64,000 nucleotides of DNA from Cryobacterium sp. MP_M3 (GTDB lineage Bacteria > Actinomycetota > Actinomycetes > Actinomycetales > Microbacteriaceae). Shown here one piece after another: positions 34,397 to 43,037 of this stretch (the first letter of the stretch is position 1; each line of letters starts with the position of its first letter). The position numbers were made by a program, and so were the translations under genes. The DNA lies in assembly GCF_015752155.1 (NCBI RefSeq), contig NZ_JADOVI010000004.1, positions 241,518 to 305,517 of the forward strand, written 5' to 3'. The notes beneath the pieces are model-generated. The model was not told where the DNA came from and made no database searches. It worked only from the letters and a program-made list of their open reading frames with translations.

Positions 34397-35770
34397 CTAC
34401 CTGGCGGCGGCCGGCCGTTCTGCGACGGCTCGCTCGAGCAGCTCCAGGGCGACTTCCCACGGGATCCGCTCCTGCTCCAGCCGCACATTCCCCTCCGAAC
34501 GGATGCGCTCCAGCACCCGCTGCTCCCCCGCCGTCAGCGTCGAATAGGTTCCGGCGGCCGCCTTCGGCTCCGGCACCCAGAGGTCGCGGAAGGCGAGCAG
34601 GGTTTCCTCGTCCATCAGCACACTGGTGACATCCGCACAGTGAGAACGGAGCGCGTGCAGAATGGCGAAGCCGTCCGAGTCGAGGTCGCCCCAGTAGATG
34701 ATGCGCCCGGACCGGATCCAGGGGATGCGGCCGAGGCGGGGTGCCGCATACCCGCCACCGTGCACGACGACGGCTCCCGGCAGCTCGGGCATCGCGAACA
34801 TCGTTTCGAGGTTCTCGAACACGAAGACCACGCTCGGTGCGACGGGCAGGGCCGCCAGCTCGTCCACGGGAGCGATCACGTCGCAGATCCCCCCGGGCCG
34901 CAGCGCCGGGTCGAGGAACCGCACGCGCACCATGGTCGGCGCGTCGAGCAGCCCCAGCGAGAGCCGCCCGCTGACCGCCGCGTGCAGGCTCTCGACGACC
35001 GCGCGGTGCCGCTCGAGCCACTTCGTGTCGATCCCGCGAATCGGCAGCTGCCGAATGCGCCAGCCGGAGGCCGGATGCTCGGCGAGCCACTCCACGACGA
35101 GCACCAGGGTGCTGAAGTCTGACTCCGCGAGCAACTGCAGCGTGCGCCCGTGGGTGCGGATCGCAGTCGCCAGCGCGTCGACGGATGCCGCCCGCCCGGC
35201 GAACGCGCCGCGCACCACCGCCGCCCGGTCGCGCAAGGTTCTCCACTCCCGGCCGGCAGCGGCCCCGGCGAACGCGGCGATGGCATCCGCTCCCCGGAGC
35301 ACGCACCGCTCGGGCACGCACTGTGCTCCGAGGCTCGGCCACTGCCGACCGCCCCAGGTCACCGAGAAGGCCGGAGCCGACACAGGCAGAGCCAGCACAG
35401 CCAGAGCCGACACAGGCAGAGCCAGCACAGCCAGAGCCGACACAGGCAGAGCCAGCACAGCCAGAGCCGACACAGGCAGAGCCAGCACAGCCGGAGCCGC
35501 CCCAACCAGCGCAGGCACCCCAACCGGCGCAGCCGGAGCCACCCCAGCCGGAGCCGTGGCGTCGCCGGCCACCGCCCGCCATTCCCGCACCCAGGCGATC
35601 GCCGCCGACTGGTCGGCGAGGGCGGAACGCTCGGTCGGCGGGTGCAGCACGATCTCGAGCAGGGCATCCTCACCGCCCAGCGCCGCCCAGTCGCGCTGGT
35701 CGGCCGTGACCTTCTTGAGCGCGCGGGCCCTGGCCTCGGCGACCGTCAGCATCCCGCGCGCGGGTGCCAT
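34397..35770 (-). CDS. jetD: Wadjet anti-plasmid system protein JetD (DUF3322/DUF2220)
   Basis: The 457-residue protein has the JetD C-terminal Toprim-like domain: VFENLETMFAMPEL, RIIYWGDLDSDGFAILHALR and MDEETLLAF, the metal-dependent nuclease that cuts plasmid DNA. The N-terminal domain (ARALKKVTADQRDWAALGGE) is also present. Between them, residues about 92-134 are four copies of LALPVSALAV coded by a 30-bp minisatellite, an odd insertion. The start overlaps the jetC stop by one base. Last gene of the jetABCD operon. Confidence 0.9.
   Translation of the reverse strand: MAPARGMLTVAEARARALKKVTADQRDWAALGGEDALLEIVLHPPTERSALADQSAAIAWVREWRAVAGDATAPAGVAPAAPVGVPALVGAAPAVLALPVSALAVLALPVSALAVLALPVSALAVLALPVSAPAFSVTWGGRQWPSLGAQCVPERCVLRGADAIAAFAGAAAGREWRTLRDRAAVVRGAFAGRAASVDALATAIRTHGRTLQLLAESDFSTLVLVVEWLAEHPASGWRIRQLPIRGIDTKWLERHRAVVESLHAAVSGRLSLGLLDAPTMVRVRFLDPALRPGGICDVIAPVDELAALPVAPSVVFVFENLETMFAMPELPGAVVVHGGGYAAPRLGRIPWIRSGRIIYWGDLDSDGFAILHALRSHCADVTSVLMDEETLLAFRDLWVPEPKAAAGTYSTLTAGEQRVLERIRSEGNVRLEQERIPWEVALELLERAVAERPAAAR
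35366..35490. repeat. 30-bp in-frame minisatellite in jetD
   Basis: Four near-identical 30-bp units (containing CAGAGCCAGCACAGCC and GAGCCGACACAGG) lie head to tail. Each codes ten residues, so copy number can change without loss of frame. Confidence 0.88.
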
Positions 35771-38700
35771 CAGCGCTCAGCCCGGTCGGGCGCGGGCCCC
35801 GGCGGGGCATCCTCTGTGCGATAGATCACGGCCGCGGTGCGCGAGTCCTTGCGGGAGGCATTCGTGATCGAGGTGATGCCGCCGACATACGGTTCGATCG
35901 TCTGCAACAGCTTCTCAGGCGTGGCCAGGATCATGTGGAAGCCGAACTCCACGAACACGTCCATCGCCATCCGGGTGTAGCGGCTGTCGGCCTTGTCGAA
36001 CGCCTCATCGAGGATGATCGTGGCGTACGACGGCAGTTCGTCTTCGTCGGCGGCGAGCTGGTAGCGCAGCGCCGCCGCGAGGCAGAAGATCACCAGCTTC
36101 TGCCGCTGACCGCCCGAGAGCCCGGCGCTCGAGTCGTGCACATTCACGGTGCGCCCGGCCAGGTCCACCTCGTGGGCCATGAACGTGACGTGCTGGCGGG
36201 TGTCGAGGCAGCGCCGGCTCCAGGCCAGGTCGGCGTTCTCGCTGGACGCGAGCCGCTGCATCAGCCGGTTCAGCACGGCGAAGCGCTGCTCGGCGGCGGC
36301 CAGGGTGTCCTCTCCCCAGGCCCCGTCGACGACGGTCTTCAGGTCGGCCATGAACTGCAGCACCTCGGGGGTGCGCCGGGTCTTCACCTCGATGCGCAGG
36401 TAACGCTCCACGTCGAAGCGCGACCGGCCCAGCGACGCGTTGACCGGGTCGATACGGTCGGCGATCAGCTTGGGGGCGTCACGGATGTCCGAGGCCAGGT
36501 GCCCGATCAGGTCGCGTGACTTGTCCCGCAGTAGCTTGAGGAAGTTGCCCTCGTGCTCGGGCAGTCCCCGCTCGAGGATCCCCGAGAGCAGCGCACGATA
36601 GCCGGCCCGGTCGTCGATGGAGATGGTCAGGTCGCCGGATGCCGCGGCCCACTTCGCCTTGAACGCGCTGGCACCGGCGATGAAGTCCGATTCCGCACGC
36701 CGGAGCAGAGCCTGCGCGGCGCTCGATTCCTTGTGCAGAACCTCGCTCACCTTGCGGCCGACCTCGCCGATGTTGCCGCGATCGATCTTGCGTTGCACCG
36801 AACGGTACCGGGTCTCCAGCCGGGCCACATCGGATTCGCCCATCACGCCGGGCTGGTCCTGCGCCCGCAGAATCAGATCGGCGATGAGCGCGTCGACCGT
36901 GGCGAGGGTGGCGTTGACCTGGCTCACCCGCAGCGCGGCCTCGCGAGCACGCGCGTCGGCTCCCTGGTGGCTTTCGCGTGCCTGCTTCTCCAGGCCGAGG
37001 GCATCCTGCAACTCGGTGTTGCCCGTGGTGAGGGCCTCGAGCTGTCGGCTCCGGGCGCGCACGAGCTCGTCGGCGGCCGCTCGGTCCAGTTCGGCCCACT
37101 CCTGGCCGACCACCCGTTCGAGCACCGTGCGGCGGCGGATGGCAGCCGTCTTCGCGGCGTCCGCCTGCGCGAGGCGCACCCCGGCCTCGTCCCTGCGCCG
37201 TTCGGCGTCGCGGCGCCGGGTGAGGAGCAGGTCGACCTTGGCCTCGTTGTCGGCGCCGAGGATCCATTGGGACCGGTCGTCGATGCGGTGACGGTCGTTC
37301 TTCTCGTAGCGGCGGGCGGACTTCTTCACCTGCCCGCCGATGGTCACACCGCGGTCCACGGTGTCGAGTTCGTCGGGGCTGTCGACGCAGGCGAAGTCGA
37401 ACTCCGCGGCGACGCGCGCCTGGAGCCAGTCGTGGAACGGTCCGTCGCTGACCCGGATGCGGTGCAGCAGCGACCGGGCGGTGCGGGCGGCCCGGGGCTG
37501 GTCAGCGACGGCGGGCACCGCCTCGAAGACCAGCCGGGCGCCAAGGTTGCGCGCCTCCACCCGGCGCCGCACCTCGGGGAGGTAGTCGTCGCGCACGAGC
37601 AGCGCGCTCGCGAGGGGGAACACCACCCGTTCGATCGCGCCACTCCAGTCGGCGAACTCGGGCAGCACCTCGATCAGCTCGCCGGCGAACGGCAGGGCCG
37701 ACTCGGTGACGCCGAGTTCCTCGGCCAGGCGCTTGCGGGCGAGCAGCAGCGCCGCCGGCAGATTGCTCTTTCGGGTGCGCATCTCGGTCAGCTCGCCGTC
37801 GATCGCGGCGAGCTCTCGCTTCGCCGCGGAGTACCGCTCGTAGTCGCCGTGCTCGTGGGCGGCGGCGGGCGCCGTCTCGGCGAGGGCCCGGCGGGAGGAC
37901 TCGACGAGTTCGGCGAACTCCTCTCCGTTCGTGGGGGCACCGTCGACGCCGACGCCGGCGAGTTCTTCGGCGAACCGGCTCCAGCGGGTGGCGGTGGCCG
38001 CGGCATCCTTCACCGCGTCGTTCACGCGCTCCTGCATCTGGGCGGCATCGGACCCGCCGAGTTGCAGGGCCCGGCGTTCGGCGGCGCGCAACAGTTCGGC
38101 GGCCTCGGCGAGGAAGGCATCCGTGGTGCGGGCGTCGTCGACGGCGCGTGCCTGCTGGGAGCGCAGCAGCCCGCGTTCGTCCTCGGCGAGGCGCAGGGTC
38201 AGCCGGTTCTGGAACGGGTCGATCAGGTCGCTGAGCCGGTCGGCCTCCGCTCCCGCGGTCGCCGCGCTCTCGTAGCCGGCGATGGATGTCTCGAGCGTCT
38301 TCAGGTGCTCGGCCTGGCGGCGCAACTCGACGACGTGCTGGTGGGCCTGGTTGAGTTCGCCGAACTGCTCCACGGCGTTCTTGGCCCGGGCGAAGGTGGC
38401 CGGTTCATCGAGCATGAAGTCGCGGAACAGCTGGTCGAGGCTGCCGAGGTTCTTCGCCGACTGGGTCTTGTGCAGCAGGTGCAGGGCGTTCAGGCTGCCG
38501 ATGCCGAGCAGGCGGCGCAGGCGCGAGTAGAACGGCGCGTGCGAGCCGGTGGTCGTGACGACCGCGTTCGGCCAGGCGCTCTTGATGCGCCGGGCCTCGA
38601 TTCCGGATGCCACGTGCTCGCGAAAGTCGAGCAGGCTCACGTCGACCCGGTCGATGAAGCAGGCGTCCTTGAGGTCGGCCTTGTCGACGCTGGACCCGCG

Positions 38701-39162
38701 CAGGTGGAACAGGCGCGCCAGGGTGACCGGGGCATCCCGTTCGTTCTCGAAGCGGAGCAGGATGCCGCTCCAGGTGGCGGTCTTGCGCAGGTAGGTGCTC
38801 ACCGCGCGGTCGAGGGTCTCGTCGGCCTCCTTGCTCCACGCCCCGCGCACGTAGCTGACCAGGGTGCGGTCGTCGTTGCGGCTGGTGGAGTCCTGGGCGG
38901 CGGCGTTGAAGCGCAGCCACTTGTCGGGGGTGAGCACGGTGCCGATCGCATCGAGCAGCGAGGACTTGCCCGAGCCGGACGCCCCGGTGAACAGGTGCCC
39001 CGTGCGGGCGACGTCGATGCGGTGGTGCCCGTCGAAGGTGCCCCAGTTGAGCAGCTCCACCCGGGCCAGCCGCCACTGGCCCACGTGAATCGGCCCGTTC
39101 GCGGCCGGCTGCGCTCCGGGCTCGAGCGAGTCGTCGAGGCCCGTCATCTCGAGCATCGTCAT
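35770..39162 (-). CDS. jetC: Wadjet JetC, SMC/MukB-like ATPase
   Basis: The 1,130-residue protein has Walker A FTGASGSGKSSLLDAIGT at about residue 56-70, long charged coiled-coil stretches in the middle, and near the C-terminus the ABC signature GLSGGQRQKLVIF with Walker B YATIILDEAFDKADSRYTR. JetABC forms a condensin-like complex that extrudes DNA loops, with small circular DNA then cut by JetD. The start overlaps jetB by 4 nt (ATGA). Confidence 0.93.
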   Translation of the reverse strand: MTMLEMTGLDDSLEPGAQPAANGPIHVGQWRLARVELLNWGTFDGHHRIDVARTGHLFTGASGSGKSSLLDAIGTVLTPDKWLRFNAAAQDSTSRNDDRTLVSYVRGAWSKEADETLDRAVSTYLRKTATWSGILLRFENERDAPVTLARLFHLRGSSVDKADLKDACFIDRVDVSLLDFREHVASGIEARRIKSAWPNAVVTTTGSHAPFYSRLRRLLGIGSLNALHLLHKTQSAKNLGSLDQLFRDFMLDEPATFARAKNAVEQFGELNQAHQHVVELRRQAEHLKTLETSIAGYESAATAGAEADRLSDLIDPFQNRLTLRLAEDERGLLRSQQARAVDDARTTDAFLAEAAELLRAAERRALQLGGSDAAQMQERVNDAVKDAAATATRWSRFAEELAGVGVDGAPTNGEEFAELVESSRRALAETAPAAAHEHGDYERYSAAKRELAAIDGELTEMRTRKSNLPAALLLARKRLAEELGVTESALPFAGELIEVLPEFADWSGAIERVVFPLASALLVRDDYLPEVRRRVEARNLGARLVFEAVPAVADQPRAARTARSLLHRIRVSDGPFHDWLQARVAAEFDFACVDSPDELDTVDRGVTIGGQVKKSARRYEKNDRHRIDDRSQWILGADNEAKVDLLLTRRRDAERRRDEAGVRLAQADAAKTAAIRRRTVLERVVGQEWAELDRAAADELVRARSRQLEALTTGNTELQDALGLEKQARESHQGADARAREAALRVSQVNATLATVDALIADLILRAQDQPGVMGESDVARLETRYRSVQRKIDRGNIGEVGRKVSEVLHKESSAAQALLRRAESDFIAGASAFKAKWAAASGDLTISIDDRAGYRALLSGILERGLPEHEGNFLKLLRDKSRDLIGHLASDIRDAPKLIADRIDPVNASLGRSRFDVERYLRIEVKTRRTPEVLQFMADLKTVVDGAWGEDTLAAAEQRFAVLNRLMQRLASSENADLAWSRRCLDTRQHVTFMAHEVDLAGRTVNVHDSSAGLSGGQRQKLVIFCLAAALRYQLAADEDELPSYATIILDEAFDKADSRYTRMAMDVFVEFGFHMILATPEKLLQTIEPYVGGITSITNASRKDSRTAAVIYRTEDAPPGPAPDRAER

Positions 39163-39884
39163 GCGGTCATCTCCTCGGCAGGGTCGGGTGTTGCGTCATC
39201 CGTGAGGTCGGAATCAGCATCGCCGACGCCACCGACATTCAGGTCAGGACCGGTCCCGCCCTCGGCGATCCGCCGGTACTCGCCGCTGATCGCCGCGATC
39301 TGCTCGGCGTCGACGATCAGCCGCAGCACGGGCGAGATCTCGGCCCGGTCCTCGGCGCCGGCCTGGTGGATCACCCGCAGCGTGTTCTTCATCTTCAGCC
39401 AGGTGGAGTTCAGCCGTTTGTTGAAGTCGGTTTCGTCGCGATCCACCGTGCGGTAGACCCGCAGCTGCTCGAAGACGTCCTCCTGCCCCACGATCACCCG
39501 GCCGTCGCCCTCCCCGGCGAGCAGCATCTGGCGCAGCACGAGCAGCATCGCCGTGTCGAGGAAGGTGAGCGCGGCGGTGCGCACGGTGCTCGGCAGCTTG
39601 AGCTCGGTCGTGCTCACATTGCGCACGAACGCGAACTCGCCGACCCGGTCGACGACCAGCTCGAGGAACAGCTCGTGCAGGCGAGAACGGATGCCCACCT
39701 CGTCGGCCAGCAGCGCCGACCACAGCGCGGGGGCCTTCACGCCCGACAGGTAAGGGCCCTTGATCAGCTCGAGCAGCGCCCGCCGCGCCTGCTCGCCGAT
39801 CACGCCGGTGTCGCCGGGCCAGAGGGCGGCGGCGGGCGCGGCATCCGGGCCGATGCCGGTCGCGGTGCTGAAGTCGTCGGTCAC
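39159..39884 (-). CDS. jetB: Wadjet JetB (DUF4194, MukE-like)
   Basis: The 241-residue protein from the GTG at 39884 matches the DUF4194/MukE-like subunit: RALLELIKGPYLSGVKAPALW, RLHELFLELVVDR, RQMLLAGEGDGRVIVGQEDV and NKRLNSTWLKMKNTLRVI. It links JetA and JetC. The start overlaps the jetA stop (GTGA). The long frame upstream lies inside jetA and is not used. Confidence 0.9.
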   Translation of the reverse strand: MTDDFSTATGIGPDAAPAAALWPGDTGVIGEQARRALLELIKGPYLSGVKAPALWSALLADEVGIRSRLHELFLELVVDRVGEFAFVRNVSTTELKLPSTVRTAALTFLDTAMLLVLRQMLLAGEGDGRVIVGQEDVFEQLRVYRTVDRDETDFNKRLNSTWLKMKNTLRVIHQAGAEDRAEISPVLRLIVDAEQIAAISGEYRRIAEGGTGPDLNVGGVGDADSDLTDDATPDPAEEMTA

Positions 39885-41332
39885 AGTAGTCTCCCCGTGA
39901 AGCGGAAGATCGGAATGTCGGCGGCGCGGGCCCTGTCGTCGGAGCCCAGCCAGCGCACCGTCTCGATGCCACCCGGCGCGGTGCCCTGGTTGGCGGCCAG
40001 GGTGAGCAGCCCCACGACGCTGGCCACCCCCTGGCTGGCCGGATGCCGTTCGAGCACCTCCCGCACGGTGCACTGCGGCGCCTCGGCCAGCACCTCATTC
40101 ACGTTGCCGACGAGCTCGGCGAAGTCGATCTCGGTGGCGCGGGCGAGGGCGCGGAGTGCCTCGAGGTCGGCGACGCCGGCGACGTGCTCCTCGATCGGTG
40201 CGCCGGCGTCGAGGTCGGCCGGGTCGTGCAGCCGGATCGCGCCGACGCTGCCGAGCGCGACCGCCGAGAGTTCGAGGTGCAGGGTCGTCGGCTGGTAGGG
40301 CCTGGTGTGCCCGGATGCCTCCACGCCGGCGGCCAGCGCCGTGCGCAACAGCCCGCGCAGCACCCGGTCGCGCTGGTAGTCCTGGGACTGCACGTAGCGG
40401 CGCAGCCCGCGGGCGAACGCAGTGATGACCTCGTGGATCTCGCCGCTGTGGTCCTTGAGGGTGCCGATGAAGCGGCGCAGGTAGCGCCGCTGCGCCGGGG
40501 TCAGCTCACCCGCGAAGTCACGGGCCAGCACCCGCTCGATGTCGTCGTCGAACGCGGCGCCCACGGCGGGGTCGAGCACGAGCGCGGAGAACCCGGCGAA
40601 GCTGCGGCCCTCGTCGGACTCGCCGATCAGGTCGACGCCGCGGAACACCTCATCGAGCACGGTGCGCTGGGTGTCGTCGGATTCGACGATCCGGGCCCGC
40701 AGGTCACGGTTGAGGGTCTCGAATTCGGCGCGCACCCGGGCGAAGTCGGACGGGATCTCCTCGGCCTGGGCGAGGATGTCCCGCACCCGTTCGAGCGCCC
40801 GGGCCGCATCGAGGGTGTCGAGGTCGCCCGAATGGATCCGCTCGATCTGCGCGTCGATCCGGTCCCGCTGCGCGTGCAGTTGCTCGAGCCGCCGGGTGGC
40901 ATCGGGATCGGTTTCGATGGCCAGTTGGCCCAGCTGCACCCCGATGCTGGCCAGCCGCGACTCGGTGACGGTCTGCCGGGGTGCGGCGAGCTGCTCCAGA
41001 AAACGGATGGCGCCCAGCGCGCCCGCTGCCAGCTCGAACGTCTCGCCGCGCGCTTCCTCCGCGGGGCGGCGGGTGAGAAAACCGGCCTTCCGCCATTCGG
41101 CGCAGTACCCCTGGGCGCTCTGCGGCAGCTCGAAGCCGTGGCCGCGCAGCGCCTCGAGGTCGTGGTCGAGGCGCTCGTAGAGTTCGTCGGTGGGCAGACG
41201 CCGACTTTCGGCGCCGAGATGCTCGCTGAGCAGGGCCGCGATCACGGGGGCGTTGTCGGCCCGCAGGAGCCGCCAGGTGGCATCCGTGTCGACAAGGTGT
41301 TTGAGCGCGTGGGTCTGACTCAGAGCGGACAC
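39881..41332 (-). CDS. jetA: Wadjet JetA (DUF3375, kleisin-like)
   Basis: The 483-residue protein matches DUF3375: DATWRLLRADNAPVIAALLSEH, YCAEWRKAGFLTRRP, and DIERVLARDFAGELTPAQRRYLRRF. It has a central helical region and acts as the kleisin (MukF-like) partner of JetC. A GTG start follows a strong AAGGAGGT site. First gene of jetABCD; a 278-bp gap with a 94-bp palindrome lies upstream. Confidence 0.92.
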   Translation of the reverse strand: MSALSQTHALKHLVDTDATWRLLRADNAPVIAALLSEHLGAESRRLPTDELYERLDHDLEALRGHGFELPQSAQGYCAEWRKAGFLTRRPAEEARGETFELAAGALGAIRFLEQLAAPRQTVTESRLASIGVQLGQLAIETDPDATRRLEQLHAQRDRIDAQIERIHSGDLDTLDAARALERVRDILAQAEEIPSDFARVRAEFETLNRDLRARIVESDDTQRTVLDEVFRGVDLIGESDEGRSFAGFSALVLDPAVGAAFDDDIERVLARDFAGELTPAQRRYLRRFIGTLKDHSGEIHEVITAFARGLRRYVQSQDYQRDRVLRGLLRTALAAGVEASGHTRPYQPTTLHLELSAVALGSVGAIRLHDPADLDAGAPIEEHVAGVADLEALRALARATEIDFAELVGNVNEVLAEAPQCTVREVLERHPASQGVASVVGLLTLAANQGTAPGGIETVRWLGSDDRARAADIPIFRFTGRLL

Positions 41333-41460
41333 GGGTCAGACCTCCTTCGGCTCGGGGCGGGGCGGGAGCGATGCAGAAGCGAAGCCCCCGAATAATCATG
41401 CCGCATGGCGGGGATATCGGTGGTCGTGTCGCTGAGCTGAGCTCGAACGTCCACCCTCCG

Positions 41461-41554
41461 TGCATAACTCCTGCAAATCGGTGACACTCCCGGCACGTTC
41501 CGCGTGATTACGCGAGTGGAAATATGGGCATTCAGAATTTGAAGGAGTTGTGCC
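41461..41554. repeat. 94-bp palindromic intergenic element, copy 3 (family A)
   Basis: The arms TGCATAACTCCTGCAAATCG and AATTTGAAGGAGTTGTGC enclose a central stem CCGCG-TGATTA-CGCG. The length is again 94 bp. It lies 56 bp after the stop of the minus-strand gene at 41611 and upstream of jetA. Confidence 0.85.
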
Positions 41555-41610
41555 CGCCACGCGCGGGTCAGAGCGCCAAGGCCCGCATTCGCCGCGTGGT
41601 CGGAGCCAAG

Positions 41611-42021
41611 CTACCGCACCCGCCGCAACCGAATCGGCCCCTTCGCTGTCGACGGATCGACCACGGCGCCGCCCTGGGTGATCTGCAGTTCACCGCGGGC
41701 GACCATGCGGCGTGCGGCTCGTCGGGCCGGTTCCATCAGTTCGCGCCACCCCTCCCCGCCGACCACTTTCGCCGCGTCGGACGGGCAGATCGTGGCATCC
41801 GTGGCCCGCGCACTGAGCAGCGAAACGATTGTCTCCTCAAGCCGGAGGTCTGTCGCGCTGACTCCACGAGCGCGGCAGGCGGCCGAGCAATACTTCACCG
41901 AATCCCAGTTGTTCGCCCACTTCGCGCGCCACTCGATGCGCCGCCCGCACGAGGAGCACGTCTTGACCGCCCGGCCACCGGTGGCGTCAGGATCGGTGGG
42001 TGTTCGTTGACGGTGGGCCAT
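41611..42021 (-). CDS. DUF2256/DUF3253 domain protein
   Basis: The 136-residue product has an N-terminal zinc-ribbon-like region (KTCSSCGRRIEWRAKWANNW, then VKYCSAACR) and a DUF3253 winged-helix-like part (EETIVSLLSARATDATICPS, then WRELMEPARRAARRMVARGE). Function unknown. ATG 42021 is the family start; twelve upstream codons look like shadow. Confidence 0.8.
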   Translation of the reverse strand: MAHRQRTPTDPDATGGRAVKTCSSCGRRIEWRAKWANNWDSVKYCSAACRARGVSATDLRLEETIVSLLSARATDATICPSDAAKVVGGEGWRELMEPARRAARRMVARGELQITQGGAVVDPSTAKGPIRLRRVR

Positions 42022-42088
42022 GCCTTCTATCCTGCGGGATTGCGGGGACCTGGGCATCCTTCCGGCCAGACCACCGATCGGCGCCGCG

Positions 42089-42134
42089 GGCGTGACGAAT
42101 CCAGCCGGGAGCCGTCTTATCAGTGACGGATGTC
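42089..42134 (+). promoter_or_regulatory. 46-bp block shared with the 23318 lipid-kinase promoter
   Basis: The block matches 23318-23363 at 40 of 46 positions without gaps. It lies 75 bp before the GTG start of the hydrolase gene at 42210, compared with 79 bp in the other copy. Confidence 0.75.
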
Positions 42135-42209
42135 CCCGCCCGCGACTTCTCAGACCGGCCGCCCCCTCAGGGCGCTAGGATTCCCGACCTGAACCCGAAG
42201 GAAACCCCC

Positions 42210-43037
42210 GTGACGAGCACCGACCGTGTGCGTGCCGAACGACGACGCGTAGCCGCCGTGACTGCCCGTGGCCGCAGAGTCGAGGTGGACGGGCATCAGT
42301 TCACGGTGCACTCCATCCCCAGCGCCTCCCGGTCGTCGGAGGCGCCGACCTACCTGCTCGTGCACGGCATCGGGGCGTCGCACCGCTACTACCGCCGGAT
42401 TCAGAAGCGTCTGGCTCTCACCGGGCACACCCATTCGGTCGACCTCCCCGGGTTCGGCGGCACCCGCAGGCCCGCGCGGACGCTCACCGTCGAAGAATAC
42501 GGCGCCCTGCTCGGCCGGCTGCTTGACCAGCTCGCGGTGCCGCGGGTGGTCGTGGTGGGCCATTCGATGGGCGCCCAGTTCGTCACGGAGCTGGCCCGGC
42601 AACGCCCGGATGCCGTCTCCCACCTGGTTCTGATCGGCGCCGTCACCGATCCCCGCCGGGCGTCGGCGCTGCAACAGGCGATGGCCCTCACCCGGGATGT
42701 GGTCAAGGAGCCACCGTCGGGCAACCTGATCGTCTTCCAGGACTACCTCGAGTGCGGCCCGCGCTGGTTCTCCACCGAGCTCGTCCCCATGCTCGAATAC
42801 CGCACCGACCTGGCCCTCCGCGAGGCGCGTTCCCCCACCCTCGTGGTTCGCGGCGCCGACGATCCCGTCTCGGGCAGCGACTGGTGTGCCGTGCTGGCCG
42901 CCGCCGCGCCACACGGGCAACTCCTGGAAGTCCCGGGGCACCGGCACCTGGTGCACCACAGCGCCGCCGCGCAGACCGCCGCCCGCATCGAGGAACACGT
43001 CCGGCAGCATCCGCCGGTCGCGCGGCCGGCCCCATGA
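42210..43037 (+). CDS. Alpha/beta hydrolase
   Basis: From a GTG after CGAAGGA the 275-residue product has LLVHGIGASHRYYRR, the elbow VVVGHSMGAQFV (Ser), VRGADDPVSG and the His in VPGHRHLVHH. Its first five codons and upstream region resemble those of the lipid kinase at 23443. It overlaps the next gene by 4 nt (ATGA), so the two hydrolases are coupled. Substrate unknown. Confidence 0.82.
   Translation: MTSTDRVRAERRRVAAVTARGRRVEVDGHQFTVHSIPSASRSSEAPTYLLVHGIGASHRYYRRIQKRLALTGHTHSVDLPGFGGTRRPARTLTVEEYGALLGRLLDQLAVPRVVVVGHSMGAQFVTELARQRPDAVSHLVLIGAVTDPRRASALQQAMALTRDVVKEPPSGNLIVFQDYLECGPRWFSTELVPMLEYRTDLALREARSPTLVVRGADDPVSGSDWCAVLAAAAPHGQLLEVPGHRHLVHHSAAAQTAARIEEHVRQHPPVARPAP

Noticed and set aside
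35366..35490. Regular 30-bp repeats as a CRISPR array
   Set aside because: The units are head to tail without unique spacers, lie inside jetD and keep its frame.
36553..39456. 967-codon frame opposite jetC
   Set aside because: It is antisense to a clear SMC-like ATPase, with shadow-type composition.
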